From positions 1 through 64,000 of the forward strand of contig JAUILN010000010.1 in NCBI GenBank assembly GCA_030432695.1: a stretch of 64,000 nucleotides of DNA. The letters are read 5' to 3'. This DNA is from a bacterium. Its GTDB lineage: Bacteria > Planctomycetota > UBA1135 > UBA2386. Both the position numbers and the translations under genes were made by a program. A model generated the notes under the pieces. The model did no database searches and had not been told where the DNA came from. It worked only from the letters and a program-made list of their open reading frames with translations. Positions within the stretch are counted from its first letter, which is position 1. Every line of letters begins with the position of its first letter. Shown piece after piece: positions 1 through 6,977 of the stretch.

Positions 1-51
1 GGGCGCGCGCTGGCGCGCGCGGGGAACCAGATCCACACCGCAGAGCGGGGA

Positions 52-1041
52 TCAGGAATCAGAAGCAGGCGGGCTCAGGAGCCGCGGGCGATGATCGGAA
101 TCCCGCGGATTCTGGTGATCGTCGACATCCTGCAGGCGTTGGTCCTCGGCCCCCTCGCCGGCGAGCGCCAGGACGGCCGCCCCGAGCCGACCGACCGACT
201 GCGCGAGTCCGTGCAGATCCGCCCCGGCCGCGTCCCAACCTTCCGCCTCTCGATCCAGCACCGCGACGACGTGACGCACGCGTTCCATCGTGGGATCGAT
301 CCGATTGTGGCGGAGGTCCTCCACGTCGGCGACCCGCTCGCTGGATCTCAGGCGGTCGAGAGCGACCTCGAGTTCGCGGAGCTCGCGATCGAACTCCTCG
401 AATACCGAACCGGCGTGGAGCGCCGCCCTCCGAAGGGTCGCCGCCAGCTCGACGCCCGACACCACCTCCCTGCCGTGCTCCAGATCGCGCAGCCAGCGCA
501 GCTGCTCGAGCCGGGCCTCGCCGTGCCAGATCGCGGAGTCGCGACGCAGTCCGATCAACCGCGCCCGCAGCTGGCGCCACTCCGCGTCGAGTTCCTTCTC
601 CAGCAACGCGCGGCGCCGGGTCGTCCCGAGCAGGCGAGCCGCGAGAGCCTCGCCCTCCGCGATCCACCCAGCGGTTCCGGACAACACGTCGTCCCGGTCT
701 CCCGCCGACATCGCCACCGAGCCCTGCAGGTCACGCGCCACCCCCCGGAGGCGGGACCGCAACTCCGACACGGCATCGTCCTGCCGCGCCGCGCCGGACA
801 GGGCCAGGTTGTCCATCAGCTCCTGGACCTCGACCAGGGCGTGGGTCGCCGCGTCCTGCCGGGTCGACTCGGCCTGCTGCTGCCGGGCGACGTCTTCGAG
901 CTGACCGAGCCGGAACAGCCCCAGGACCGCAACTGCCGCAGCGCCGAACAGACCGAGTGCTGCCACGCGCCAGACCCCGACGCCGGCGGCGGGGTGCGAC
1001 CTGGTCCGCGACGCCGCACGCGACCATCGACTCGGCGTCAT
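52..1041 (-). CDS. Membrane-anchored coiled-coil protein of unknown function
   Basis: A 329-aa product. A basic N-terminus of about 25 residues is followed by one hydrophobic segment (about residues 28-46, VAALGLFGAAAVAVLGLF), so the protein is probably anchored in the inner membrane. The rest is highly charged and Leu/Arg/Glu-rich, with the look of long helices or coiled coil, like a sensor or extracytoplasmic helical domain. The ATG overlaps the stop of the upstream binding-protein gene in an ATGA (1038-1041), so the two are probably translationally coupled and work together. The last 35 or so residues are polar and unlike the rest, so the gene may be truncated. No kinase or methyl-accepting domain lies inside the window. 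I do not recognise a family. Confidence 0.6.
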   Translation of the reverse strand: MTPSRWSRAASRTRSHPAAGVGVWRVAALGLFGAAAVAVLGLFRLGQLEDVARQQQAESTRQDAATHALVEVQELMDNLALSGAARQDDAVSELRSRLRGVARDLQGSVAMSAGDRDDVLSGTAGWIAEGEALAARLLGTTRRRALLEKELDAEWRQLRARLIGLRRDSAIWHGEARLEQLRWLRDLEHGREVVSGVELAATLRRAALHAGSVFEEFDRELRELEVALDRLRSSERVADVEDLRHNRIDPTMERVRHVVAVLDREAEGWDAAGADLHGLAQSVGRLGAAVLALAGEGAEDQRLQDVDDHQNPRDSDHRPRLLSPPASDS

Positions 1042-2261
1042 CGTCCCGACCCCCGCAGGTCGGCCCAGCGCAGCGGCTCGAGCACGCCACCGCGCACGAT
1101 CATCGGCCAGACCCGACCGAGTCCGCCGCGCCCGTCGCGACGGATCGCCGCGGCCAGCTCGAGCGCGCGCGAGGCGAACTCGCGGCGCGAAGCCGGCACG
1201 CCACGGGCTTCGGCATCGTGGCGCAACGCCGTCGCGATCAGATAGGCCTCGAAAGCGAGCTGCGAGCCGCGCCAGCGCGGCTCCACCACCGACCGGAACG
1301 CGGCGCGTTCCGGTGTCGCGGACTCCCCCTCCTCGATCACCATGGTGAACACGTGGCCCTCGGCCAACGCGCCCAGCTCGCTCACGACCTGGAACGCGTC
1401 GACGAAGGAAGCCCCGCACCACAGCGGCCGGAAGCCCTCCCGCTCGGCGCGGCGGACGAGGTCGACCAGTGCGCGGGCGTGCCCCACCACCAACACCGCT
1501 CGCGGCGGAATCGGCTCCGCCATCAGGCTGGCGAGGCCTACCGAGATCACTCCCAGCTCGCGGTCGTAGCGGGCGTGCACGACGCTTCCGGGTTCGATGC
1601 CGGACAGGGCTTGCAGCTCGTCGAGCCCGGCACGGAAGCCGTCGTCACCGAAGCCGTCGCGCTGCGTGAAGAATGCGACCTCCTCCCCGGACAGGCCGAC
1701 CTCGCCCAGCAGTCCGCGCACGATGGCGCGGATCTCGTCCTGGTAGCTGGCGCGGACGTTGACGGCCTCGCCGCGTCGCTCCGCATCCCGCAGGACCTCG
1801 GCCCCGCTGAAGCCGCCGTACCAGAGCAGGCCGCACTCGGCGGCGATCGGCAGACCGGCGATGGCCGTGGGGGTCCCGAGACAGCCGATCAGTCCGAGAA
1901 CACCGGGATCGCCGCCGAGGTCTGACACCGCCGCCACCGTCCGCCGTGGGTCGTAGCCGTCGTCGACGACCAGCAACTCGAACGGCTCGCTGCCCGGTTC
2001 GAAGCCGCCGGCGAGGCCTGCGCGGAGACCGGCGACGATCGCCTCCCCGGTGGGCCGCAGCTGTCCGGACAGCGCAATGACGCAGCCGACGCGGGGACGC
2101 TCCACGGCCAGTTCGGCGGCGACCGTCGAACGCGTGCCGACGCGGTCGGACCGGTTGCCGACACCCTCGCGCTCCGGACCCGCATCCTCGACACAGCCCG
2201 CCAGCACGACGACCAGTGATAGGACGAGCTGCCCCCACCTACTCCGCTCCAGGCATTCCAC
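1038..2261 (-). CDS. ABC-type substrate-binding lipoprotein (Peripla_BP_6 / branched-chain amino acid type)
   Basis: A 407-aa product read from a GTG at 2261. This start is chosen because it puts a short basic/hydrophobic leader before a lipobox, LAGC, with Cys at about residue 23. Longer starts add sequence that does not look like protein. The mature part follows the type I periplasmic-binding fold: VGCVIALSG near the start, a GCLGTPTAIA stretch followed by a second strand-turn unit (LLWYGGFSG), then a second lobe with SYQDEIRAIVRGLL and VLVVGHARALVDLVRRAE. It should be a lipid-anchored solute sensor or receptor. There is no permease or ATPase next to it, and it is coupled to a membrane coiled-coil gene, so sensing seems as likely as transport (inference). 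Confidence 0.8.
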   Translation of the reverse strand: MECLERSRWGQLVLSLVVVLAGCVEDAGPEREGVGNRSDRVGTRSTVAAELAVERPRVGCVIALSGQLRPTGEAIVAGLRAGLAGGFEPGSEPFELLVVDDGYDPRRTVAAVSDLGGDPGVLGLIGCLGTPTAIAGLPIAAECGLLWYGGFSGAEVLRDAERRGEAVNVRASYQDEIRAIVRGLLGEVGLSGEEVAFFTQRDGFGDDGFRAGLDELQALSGIEPGSVVHARYDRELGVISVGLASLMAEPIPPRAVLVVGHARALVDLVRRAEREGFRPLWCGASFVDAFQVVSELGALAEGHVFTMVIEEGESATPERAAFRSVVEPRWRGSQLAFEAYLIATALRHDAEARGVPASRREFASRALELAAAIRRDGRGGLGRVWPMIVRGGVLEPLRWADLRGSGR

Positions 2262-2569
2262 GACTACCCGTATGGATCGACCGGTGAGTCGCCCGCGATC
2301 GATGGGGTCTATCCCCTCGAGCCGCCGCACCACCGGAGACCGCGCGTCGCAGCACCGGGGCAGGAAACCCGCGTTGCCATCCCGACTCCAGGCGCGACGG
2401 GCGACAGCGCGTTCCTCGGCACAGCATACGGATGTGCCCTGGGCCCACTCGACGGGCCACTCGACGGGCCACTCGGCCGTTCGGACCGCCGACCACGGAA
2501 CGCTCCCGCTGCAGAAATAAGCGACGCCTAGCCGGCCTCGCCTTTCCCGGGCCCGCCCCCTCCGCTTCG
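2262..2569. other. Divergent intergenic region with a short tandem repeat
   Basis: About 308 bases between the divergent binding-lipoprotein and aminotransferase genes, so promoters for both should lie here. No clear -35/-10 pair or RNA gene can be picked out by eye. The only evident structure is a 12-bp tandem repeat (GGGCCACTCGAC) at 2441-2478. Confidence 0.5.
2441..2478. repeat. 12-bp tandem repeat, about three units
   Basis: Three successive units of GGGCCACTCGAC occur. The first has an extra C and the last ends GGC. The repeat lies about 100 bp upstream of the aminotransferase start. It could be a slippage product or an operator array; nothing in the sequence decides. Confidence 0.6.
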
Positions 2570-3877
2570 ATGCAAGGCGTGGCCAGCCGACGCAACGCAC
2601 CGCTCGACGTCCATCTCAACCTCAACGTCCGCGGCATGCGCCCGTCGGCGACGCTGGCGATCAACGAGCGGAGCGCGGCGCTGCAGGCCGAGGGCCGCGA
2701 GGTGTTCCGCTTCGGGCTCGGACAGTCGCCGTTCCCGGTGCCGCAGTCGGTCGTCGAGAGCCTGCAGGCCAACGCCCACCAGAAGGACTACCTGGCGGTG
2801 AAGGGCCTGCGCGAGCTGCGCGAGGCGGTCGCCGCCTACCACCGACGCAAGCTGCAGGTCGACCGCTCGGGCGACGACGTGCTGATCGGGCCGGGCAGCA
2901 AGGAGCTGATGTTCCTGCTGCAGCTCGTCTACTACGGCGACCTGGTGATCCCCACCCCGAGCTGGGTCAGCTACGCGCCGCAGGCCGACATCATCGGCCG
3001 ACGGATCCGCTGGGTCGGCACCGAGATGGCGAACGACTGGCGGATGAGCGCGGAGCGACTCCAACAGCTCTGCGAGACCGACCCCGGACGCCCGCGGATC
3101 GTGATCCTCAACTACCCGTCGAACCCGACCGGCAGCACCTACACGGTGGAGGAGCTCAAGGCGATCGCCAAGGTGGCACGCGCTCACCGCGTGGTGCTGC
3201 TGTCCGACGAGATCTACGGCGAGCTGCACTTCCAGGGTCGCCACGTGTCGATCGCGCGCTACTACCCCGAGGGAACGATCGTCAGCACGGGCTTGAGCAA
3301 GTGGTGTGGGGCCGGCGGCTGGCGGCTCGGCACCTTCGTGTTCCCGCACGACCTGCGCTGGCTGCTCGACGCGATGGCGGTGGTCGCGTCGGAGACCTTC
3401 ACCTCGACCTCGGCGCCGATCCAGCACGCCGCGGTGCGCGCCTTCGAAGGCGGGATGGACATCGAGGACTACCTGGTCCGTTCGCGGAAGGTGGTCCGGG
3501 CACTCGGCAGGGAGTGCGCGCGCCGACTGCGGGCCGCGGGGGTCCACCTGCCGGAGCCGAAGGGCGGCTTCTACCTGATGTTCGATGCGGCGCAGCAGAC
3601 CGAGTCGCTGCGTGCCCGGGGACTGACCTCGTCCAGGAGCATGTGCACGCGGCTGCTCGACGACACCGGCGTGGCGATCCTGCCCGGCTCGGACTTCGGC
3701 ATGCCCGACGACGAACTCACGGCACGACTCGCCTTCGTGGACTTCGACGGTGCTGGAACCCTGGCCGCCGCGTCGACGGTGCCGGCCGACAAGGAGTTGG
3801 ACGCCGGGTTCCTGGAGATGCACTGCAGCAAGGTGCTGCGCGGCATCGACCGCCTCGCCGAATGGCTGCACGGCTGA
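2570..3877 (+). CDS. PLP-dependent aminotransferase, class I/II (aspartate aminotransferase-like)
   Basis: A 435-aa fold-type I aminotransferase, a normal length for the family. Seen: the N-terminal FGLGQSPFPVP loop, LIGPGSKELMF, the substrate/PLP segment NYPSNPTG, the strand VVLLSDEIYGELHF carrying the PLP-binding Asp and Tyr, and the Schiff-base motif STGLSKWCGAGGWRLG with Lys at about residue 244. It should transfer amino groups between an amino acid and a 2-oxoacid in the cytosol; the substrate cannot be read from sequence. The ATG at 2570 is used because upstream codons in frame do not look coding. Its stop is 4 nt from the ATG of the acetoacetyl-CoA synthetase gene, so the two form an operon, perhaps for amino-acid carbon entering acetoacetate metabolism (inference). 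Confidence 0.9.
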   Translation: MQGVASRRNAPLDVHLNLNVRGMRPSATLAINERSAALQAEGREVFRFGLGQSPFPVPQSVVESLQANAHQKDYLAVKGLRELREAVAAYHRRKLQVDRSGDDVLIGPGSKELMFLLQLVYYGDLVIPTPSWVSYAPQADIIGRRIRWVGTEMANDWRMSAERLQQLCETDPGRPRIVILNYPSNPTGSTYTVEELKAIAKVARAHRVVLLSDEIYGELHFQGRHVSIARYYPEGTIVSTGLSKWCGAGGWRLGTFVFPHDLRWLLDAMAVVASETFTSTSAPIQHAAVRAFEGGMDIEDYLVRSRKVVRALGRECARRLRAAGVHLPEPKGGFYLMFDAAQQTESLRARGLTSSRSMCTRLLDDTGVAILPGSDFGMPDDELTARLAFVDFDGAGTLAAASTVPADKELDAGFLEMHCSKVLRGIDRLAEWLHG

Positions 3878-3881
3878 CGCG

Positions 3882-5822
3882 ATGACGGACCCGCGGCAAT
3901 TGTGGCAACCCGATCCGGCGCGATTCGAGGGCTCCCCGCTGGCGGCGCTGGCCGCGGCGGCGGGCGTGCCACTGGAGCAGGATCTCTTGTGGCGGTGGTC
4001 GATCGACCGTCCCGCCGAGTTCTGGCGGGCGGTCTGGGCGCATTGCGGCGTGGTCGGCGAGCCGGGCGAGCGGGTGCTGGTCGACGGCGACCGGATGCCA
4101 GGGGCTCGCTTCTTCCCCGACGCGCGGCTGTCGTTCGCGGAGAACCTGCTGCGCGGCGGGGTCGCGGACCGCGGCACCACCAACCCGGCGGTGATCGCGC
4201 TGCGCGAGGACGGCCGGCGCGAGGAGCTGAGCCATGCCACGCTCCAGGACCGCGCGTTGCGGGTCGCCGCGTGGCTGAAGGCGAACGGAGTCGGCTCCGG
4301 CGACCACGTCGCGTCGCTCCTGCCGAACGGCAGCGAGGCGCTGGTCGCGATGCTCGGCACCGCGGCGCTCGGCGCGGTCTGGTCGTCGTGCTCGCCCGAC
4401 TTCGGCGACGCCGGCGTAGTCGACCGCTTCGGCCAACTGCAGCCCAAGGTGTTGTTCGCGCCGGCCGGCCACCACTTCAAGGGCCGCGTGCACGATGGTC
4501 TCGCGCGGTTGCCCGGGTTGAAGGAAGCCCTGCCGTCAATTCGAGCCACCGTGCTGGTTGCAGACGACGGCTTCGCGCCGGCCGGCACCACGGCGTGGCA
4601 GAGCGTGCTCGAACACGCCCCGCTCGCCGAGCCGCTGCCGCGCCTGCCGTTCGACCACCCGCTCTACGTGCTGTTCAGCTCGGGCACCACCGGTCGGCCG
4701 AAGTGCATCGTCCACGGCCTGGGCGGCACGTTGCTGCAGCACCTCAAGGAGCACCAACTGCACGTCGACCTGCGGCCGGGCGAGCGGCTGTTCTACTACA
4801 CCACCACCGGCTGGATGATGTGGAACTGGTTGGTGAGCGGTCTCGCCAGCGGCGCGACGTTGGTGCTGTGGGACGGTAGCCCGGCGTGGCCCGACGCGGA
4901 CGCGCTGTGGCGGATGGCCGCCGAGGAGCGGGTCGACGTGTTCGGCACCTCGGCGCGCTTCCTCGACATGTGCCGCACCGCCGGCCTGCGACCGGGCGAC
5001 GTGCACGACCTGCGCTCGATCCGCGCGGTCCTCTCGACCGGCTCGCCGCTGCTCCCCGAGGCCTTCGATCACGTGCACGACGCGATCGCACCCCACGCAC
5101 AGATCGCCTCGATCTCGGGTGGCACCGACATCGTCTCGTGCTTCGCGCTGGGCAGTGCGCTGCTGCCGACCTGGCGCGGCGAGCTCACCTGCCGCGGCCT
5201 CGGCATGGACGTCGCCGTGTTCGATCCCGAGGGCCGACCGCTGGTCGGCGGACCCGGCGAGCTGGTCTGCCGCAACCCGTTCCCGTCGATGCCGACCGGC
5301 TTCCTCGGCGACCCCGACGGCGTGCGCTACCGCGCGGCCTACTTCGAGCGCTACCCCGGTGTCTGGCACCACGGCGATTGGTGCACCCTCACCGACCGCG
5401 GCTCCCTGGTGATCACCGGCCGCTCCGACACCACCCTGAATCCCGGCGGCGTGCGCATCGGCACCGCCGAGATCTACCGCCGCGTGGAGCAGTTCGCCGA
5501 GATCGAAGCCGCGGTCGCGATCGGCCAGGACGACGGCAGGGGCGACCAGCGCGTGGTGCTGTTCGTGGTGCTGCGCGATGGGGCGACCCTCGACGACGAC
5601 CTGCGGGATCGGCTGCGCCAGGACATCCGCCAGAACCTCACCCCGCGCCACGTCCCCGCGGTGATCGCCGCAGCACCCGACCTGCCGCGCACGCAGAGCG
5701 GCAAGCTCAGCGAGATCGCGGTCCGCGACGCGGTGCACGGGCGGCCGGTCACGAACACCACGGCGCTGGAGAATCCGGCGGTGCTGGAGTGGTTCGCGGG
5801 GTTCGGAAACGCGCAGAGCTGA
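3882..5822 (+). CDS. Acetoacetyl-CoA synthetase (acetoacetate-CoA ligase)
   Basis: A 646-aa ANL-superfamily adenylate-forming enzyme, matching the roughly 650-aa acetoacetyl-CoA synthetase family (ATP + acetoacetate + CoA to acetoacetyl-CoA). Motifs in order: the N-terminal family segment FFPDARLSFAENLL, the phosphate loop LFSSGTTGRPK (near residue 265), SISGGTDIVS (A5), the YPGVWHHGDWCTLTDRG stretch with the ATP-ribose-binding Asp, the hinge ITGRSDTTLNPGGVRIG, and the C-terminal catalytic Lys in TQSGKLSE (about residue 608). It starts 4 nt after the aminotransferase stop. It ends 9 nt before a REP-like hairpin that may double as a transcript end. Acetyl-CoA synthetase is less likely because the N-terminal and hinge signatures are of the acetoacetate type. 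Confidence 0.9.
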   Translation: MTDPRQLWQPDPARFEGSPLAALAAAAGVPLEQDLLWRWSIDRPAEFWRAVWAHCGVVGEPGERVLVDGDRMPGARFFPDARLSFAENLLRGGVADRGTTNPAVIALREDGRREELSHATLQDRALRVAAWLKANGVGSGDHVASLLPNGSEALVAMLGTAALGAVWSSCSPDFGDAGVVDRFGQLQPKVLFAPAGHHFKGRVHDGLARLPGLKEALPSIRATVLVADDGFAPAGTTAWQSVLEHAPLAEPLPRLPFDHPLYVLFSSGTTGRPKCIVHGLGGTLLQHLKEHQLHVDLRPGERLFYYTTTGWMMWNWLVSGLASGATLVLWDGSPAWPDADALWRMAAEERVDVFGTSARFLDMCRTAGLRPGDVHDLRSIRAVLSTGSPLLPEAFDHVHDAIAPHAQIASISGGTDIVSCFALGSALLPTWRGELTCRGLGMDVAVFDPEGRPLVGGPGELVCRNPFPSMPTGFLGDPDGVRYRAAYFERYPGVWHHGDWCTLTDRGSLVITGRSDTTLNPGGVRIGTAEIYRRVEQFAEIEAAVAIGQDDGRGDQRVVLFVVLRDGATLDDDLRDRLRQDIRQNLTPRHVPAVIAAAPDLPRTQSGKLSEIAVRDAVHGRPVTNTTALENPAVLEWFAGFGNAQS

Positions 5823-5825
5823 CCG

Positions 5826-6878
5826 TCAGACATTTACAACCGGTGCCAGGCACGCGTTGTAAACGTTGTCCGCCCCGGCCCCTCGCCAGCAACCGCCGAA
5901 CACCTCCCACATTCCTTGGGCGACGCGCGCGGAGAATCCGGCATCCTCGCGAACGCGTCGCTCGCCCAACTGGATCAACATCGCGACCGTCGGCCTCGAA
6001 CAACCGACCGCCGCAGCGATCTCCTGCATCGCCGCGGCCGCGGCCCTGCGCAGTAGCAGCACCAGGACCAGGTTTCGCTCGCTCACCTTCGAATCCCGGC
6101 GCCGCACCGCGCGATCCTCCGACAAGCCAGCATTCGCGACCCATCGCTGCACCCGCTCGGCCGAGACCAGCGGAACCCACTGCGACTGGCCGTCGGCCAG
6201 TTCAGCTCGCTCCCTCATCCAGCGTTCCCAATCACGAATGGTATACGAGAGCAGCTCGTCGAACGACTCTGCCAGCCACCGTGCGCCGTCGGGCCGGCTG
6301 TTGGTGAACTCCCGCTGCTCGTCGGTCACGGTTGGCGGAAAGGCGATCGCGTAGTCGGCAGGCCGGTACTTCTCGGACCTGGCGACTCTCCGCACCTCGG
6401 ACTCGATCCAGTCCCTGCTCAACCAGAGCGGTCCGGAAGTCCTCGCGTAGTGCCGCGCGCTTCCGCTCGAGTACTCCTTCGGGTCGGAGACCAGACCCGC
6501 CGCGACGGGATTCGAGTCGATGTAGCGCACGACGTACCGCCGGTAGTAGATGGAATGGACGGGCTCCGATCGGAATCGCCCGCGCATCAGCGGGCCATCC
6601 CTCCGACGCGACCGGTTGAACCGACGCACGAAGGGCGACTGGATCAGGTGCATGGCCTCGGAGAGCCGTCCCTCTCGACTGCGGAGCAGCAGATGGAAGT
6701 GGGTCTGCATCACCGCGTAGGCATGCACCTCCACGCCACACTGCTCGACCGCGAGCTCGAGCCTTTCCAGGAACCTCCCGGTATCGAAGCTCTGCTCGAA
6801 CATGGTGCGCCGGTTGACCGCGCGGTTCATCACGTGGTGCCAGCAGCCTGAGAAGTCCTCGCGTTGTCGTCGTCCCAT
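5826..6878 (-). CDS. REP-associated tyrosine transposase (RAYT, Y1/HUH family)
   Basis: A 350-aa Y1_Tnp transposase. The HUH metal-binding pair is in MQTHFHLLL and the catalytic Tyr in the helix RYVVRYIDSNPV. RAYTs nick and rejoin single strands at REP palindromes. After the roughly 180-residue catalytic domain comes a C-terminal extension ending in a helix-turn-helix (EIAAAVGCSRPTVAMLI), as in longer RAYTs. The ATG at 6878 is preceded by an unusually good Shine-Dalgarno, GGAGG, about 6 nt upstream. The last codons and the stop run through the left hairpin (5832-5864), and the right hairpin lies about 55 bp upstream of the start, so gene plus both hairpins form one REP-RAYT unit. It sits between two convergent host genes. 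The frame appears intact. Confidence 0.9.
   Translation of the reverse strand: MGRRQREDFSGCWHHVMNRAVNRRTMFEQSFDTGRFLERLELAVEQCGVEVHAYAVMQTHFHLLLRSREGRLSEAMHLIQSPFVRRFNRSRRRDGPLMRGRFRSEPVHSIYYRRYVVRYIDSNPVAAGLVSDPKEYSSGSARHYARTSGPLWLSRDWIESEVRRVARSEKYRPADYAIAFPPTVTDEQREFTNSRPDGARWLAESFDELLSYTIRDWERWMRERAELADGQSQWVPLVSAERVQRWVANAGLSEDRAVRRRDSKVSERNLVLVLLLRRAAAAAMQEIAAAVGCSRPTVAMLIQLGERRVREDAGFSARVAQGMWEVFGGCWRGAGADNVYNACLAPVVNV
5832..5864. repeat. REP-like hairpin, left copy flanking the RAYT gene
   Basis: An inverted repeat: TTTACAAC at 5833-5840 pairs with GTTGTAAA at 5856-5863. Between them lies the core palindrome GTGCCAGGCAC (5843-5853) with CG/GC spacers. It starts about 10 bp after the acetoacetyl-CoA synthetase stop and covers the last codons of the RAYT gene. 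It is the reverse complement of the right-hand hairpin over about 30 bp. Confidence 0.85.
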
Positions 6879-6932
6879 GATTACCTCCGACAAGGAGTGC
6901 AATCCGGACTGCGATTCGCGTCCCCCGGGACC

Positions 6933-6973
6933 GGACTTTTACAACGCGTGCCTGGCACCGGTTGTAAAAGTCC
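6933..6973. repeat. REP-like hairpin, right copy flanking the RAYT gene
   Basis: A strong inverted repeat: GGACTTTTACAAC at 6933-6945 pairs perfectly with GTTGTAAAAGTCC at 6961-6973. The core GTGCCTGGCAC is at 6948-6958. It lies 4 bp beyond the stop of the downstream kinase gene (minus strand), so it could also act as that gene's terminator. It is inverted relative to the left copy. Confidence 0.9.
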
Positions 6974-6977
6974 GAGG

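Noticed and set aside
2528..4591. Long minus-strand frame opposite the aminotransferase and synthetase genes
   Set aside because: Antisense shadow of genes with clear family motifs; composition is Arg/Ala/His-rich with no recognisable domain. The same applies to similar frames at 28500-31208, 53140-55464 and 55007-57433.
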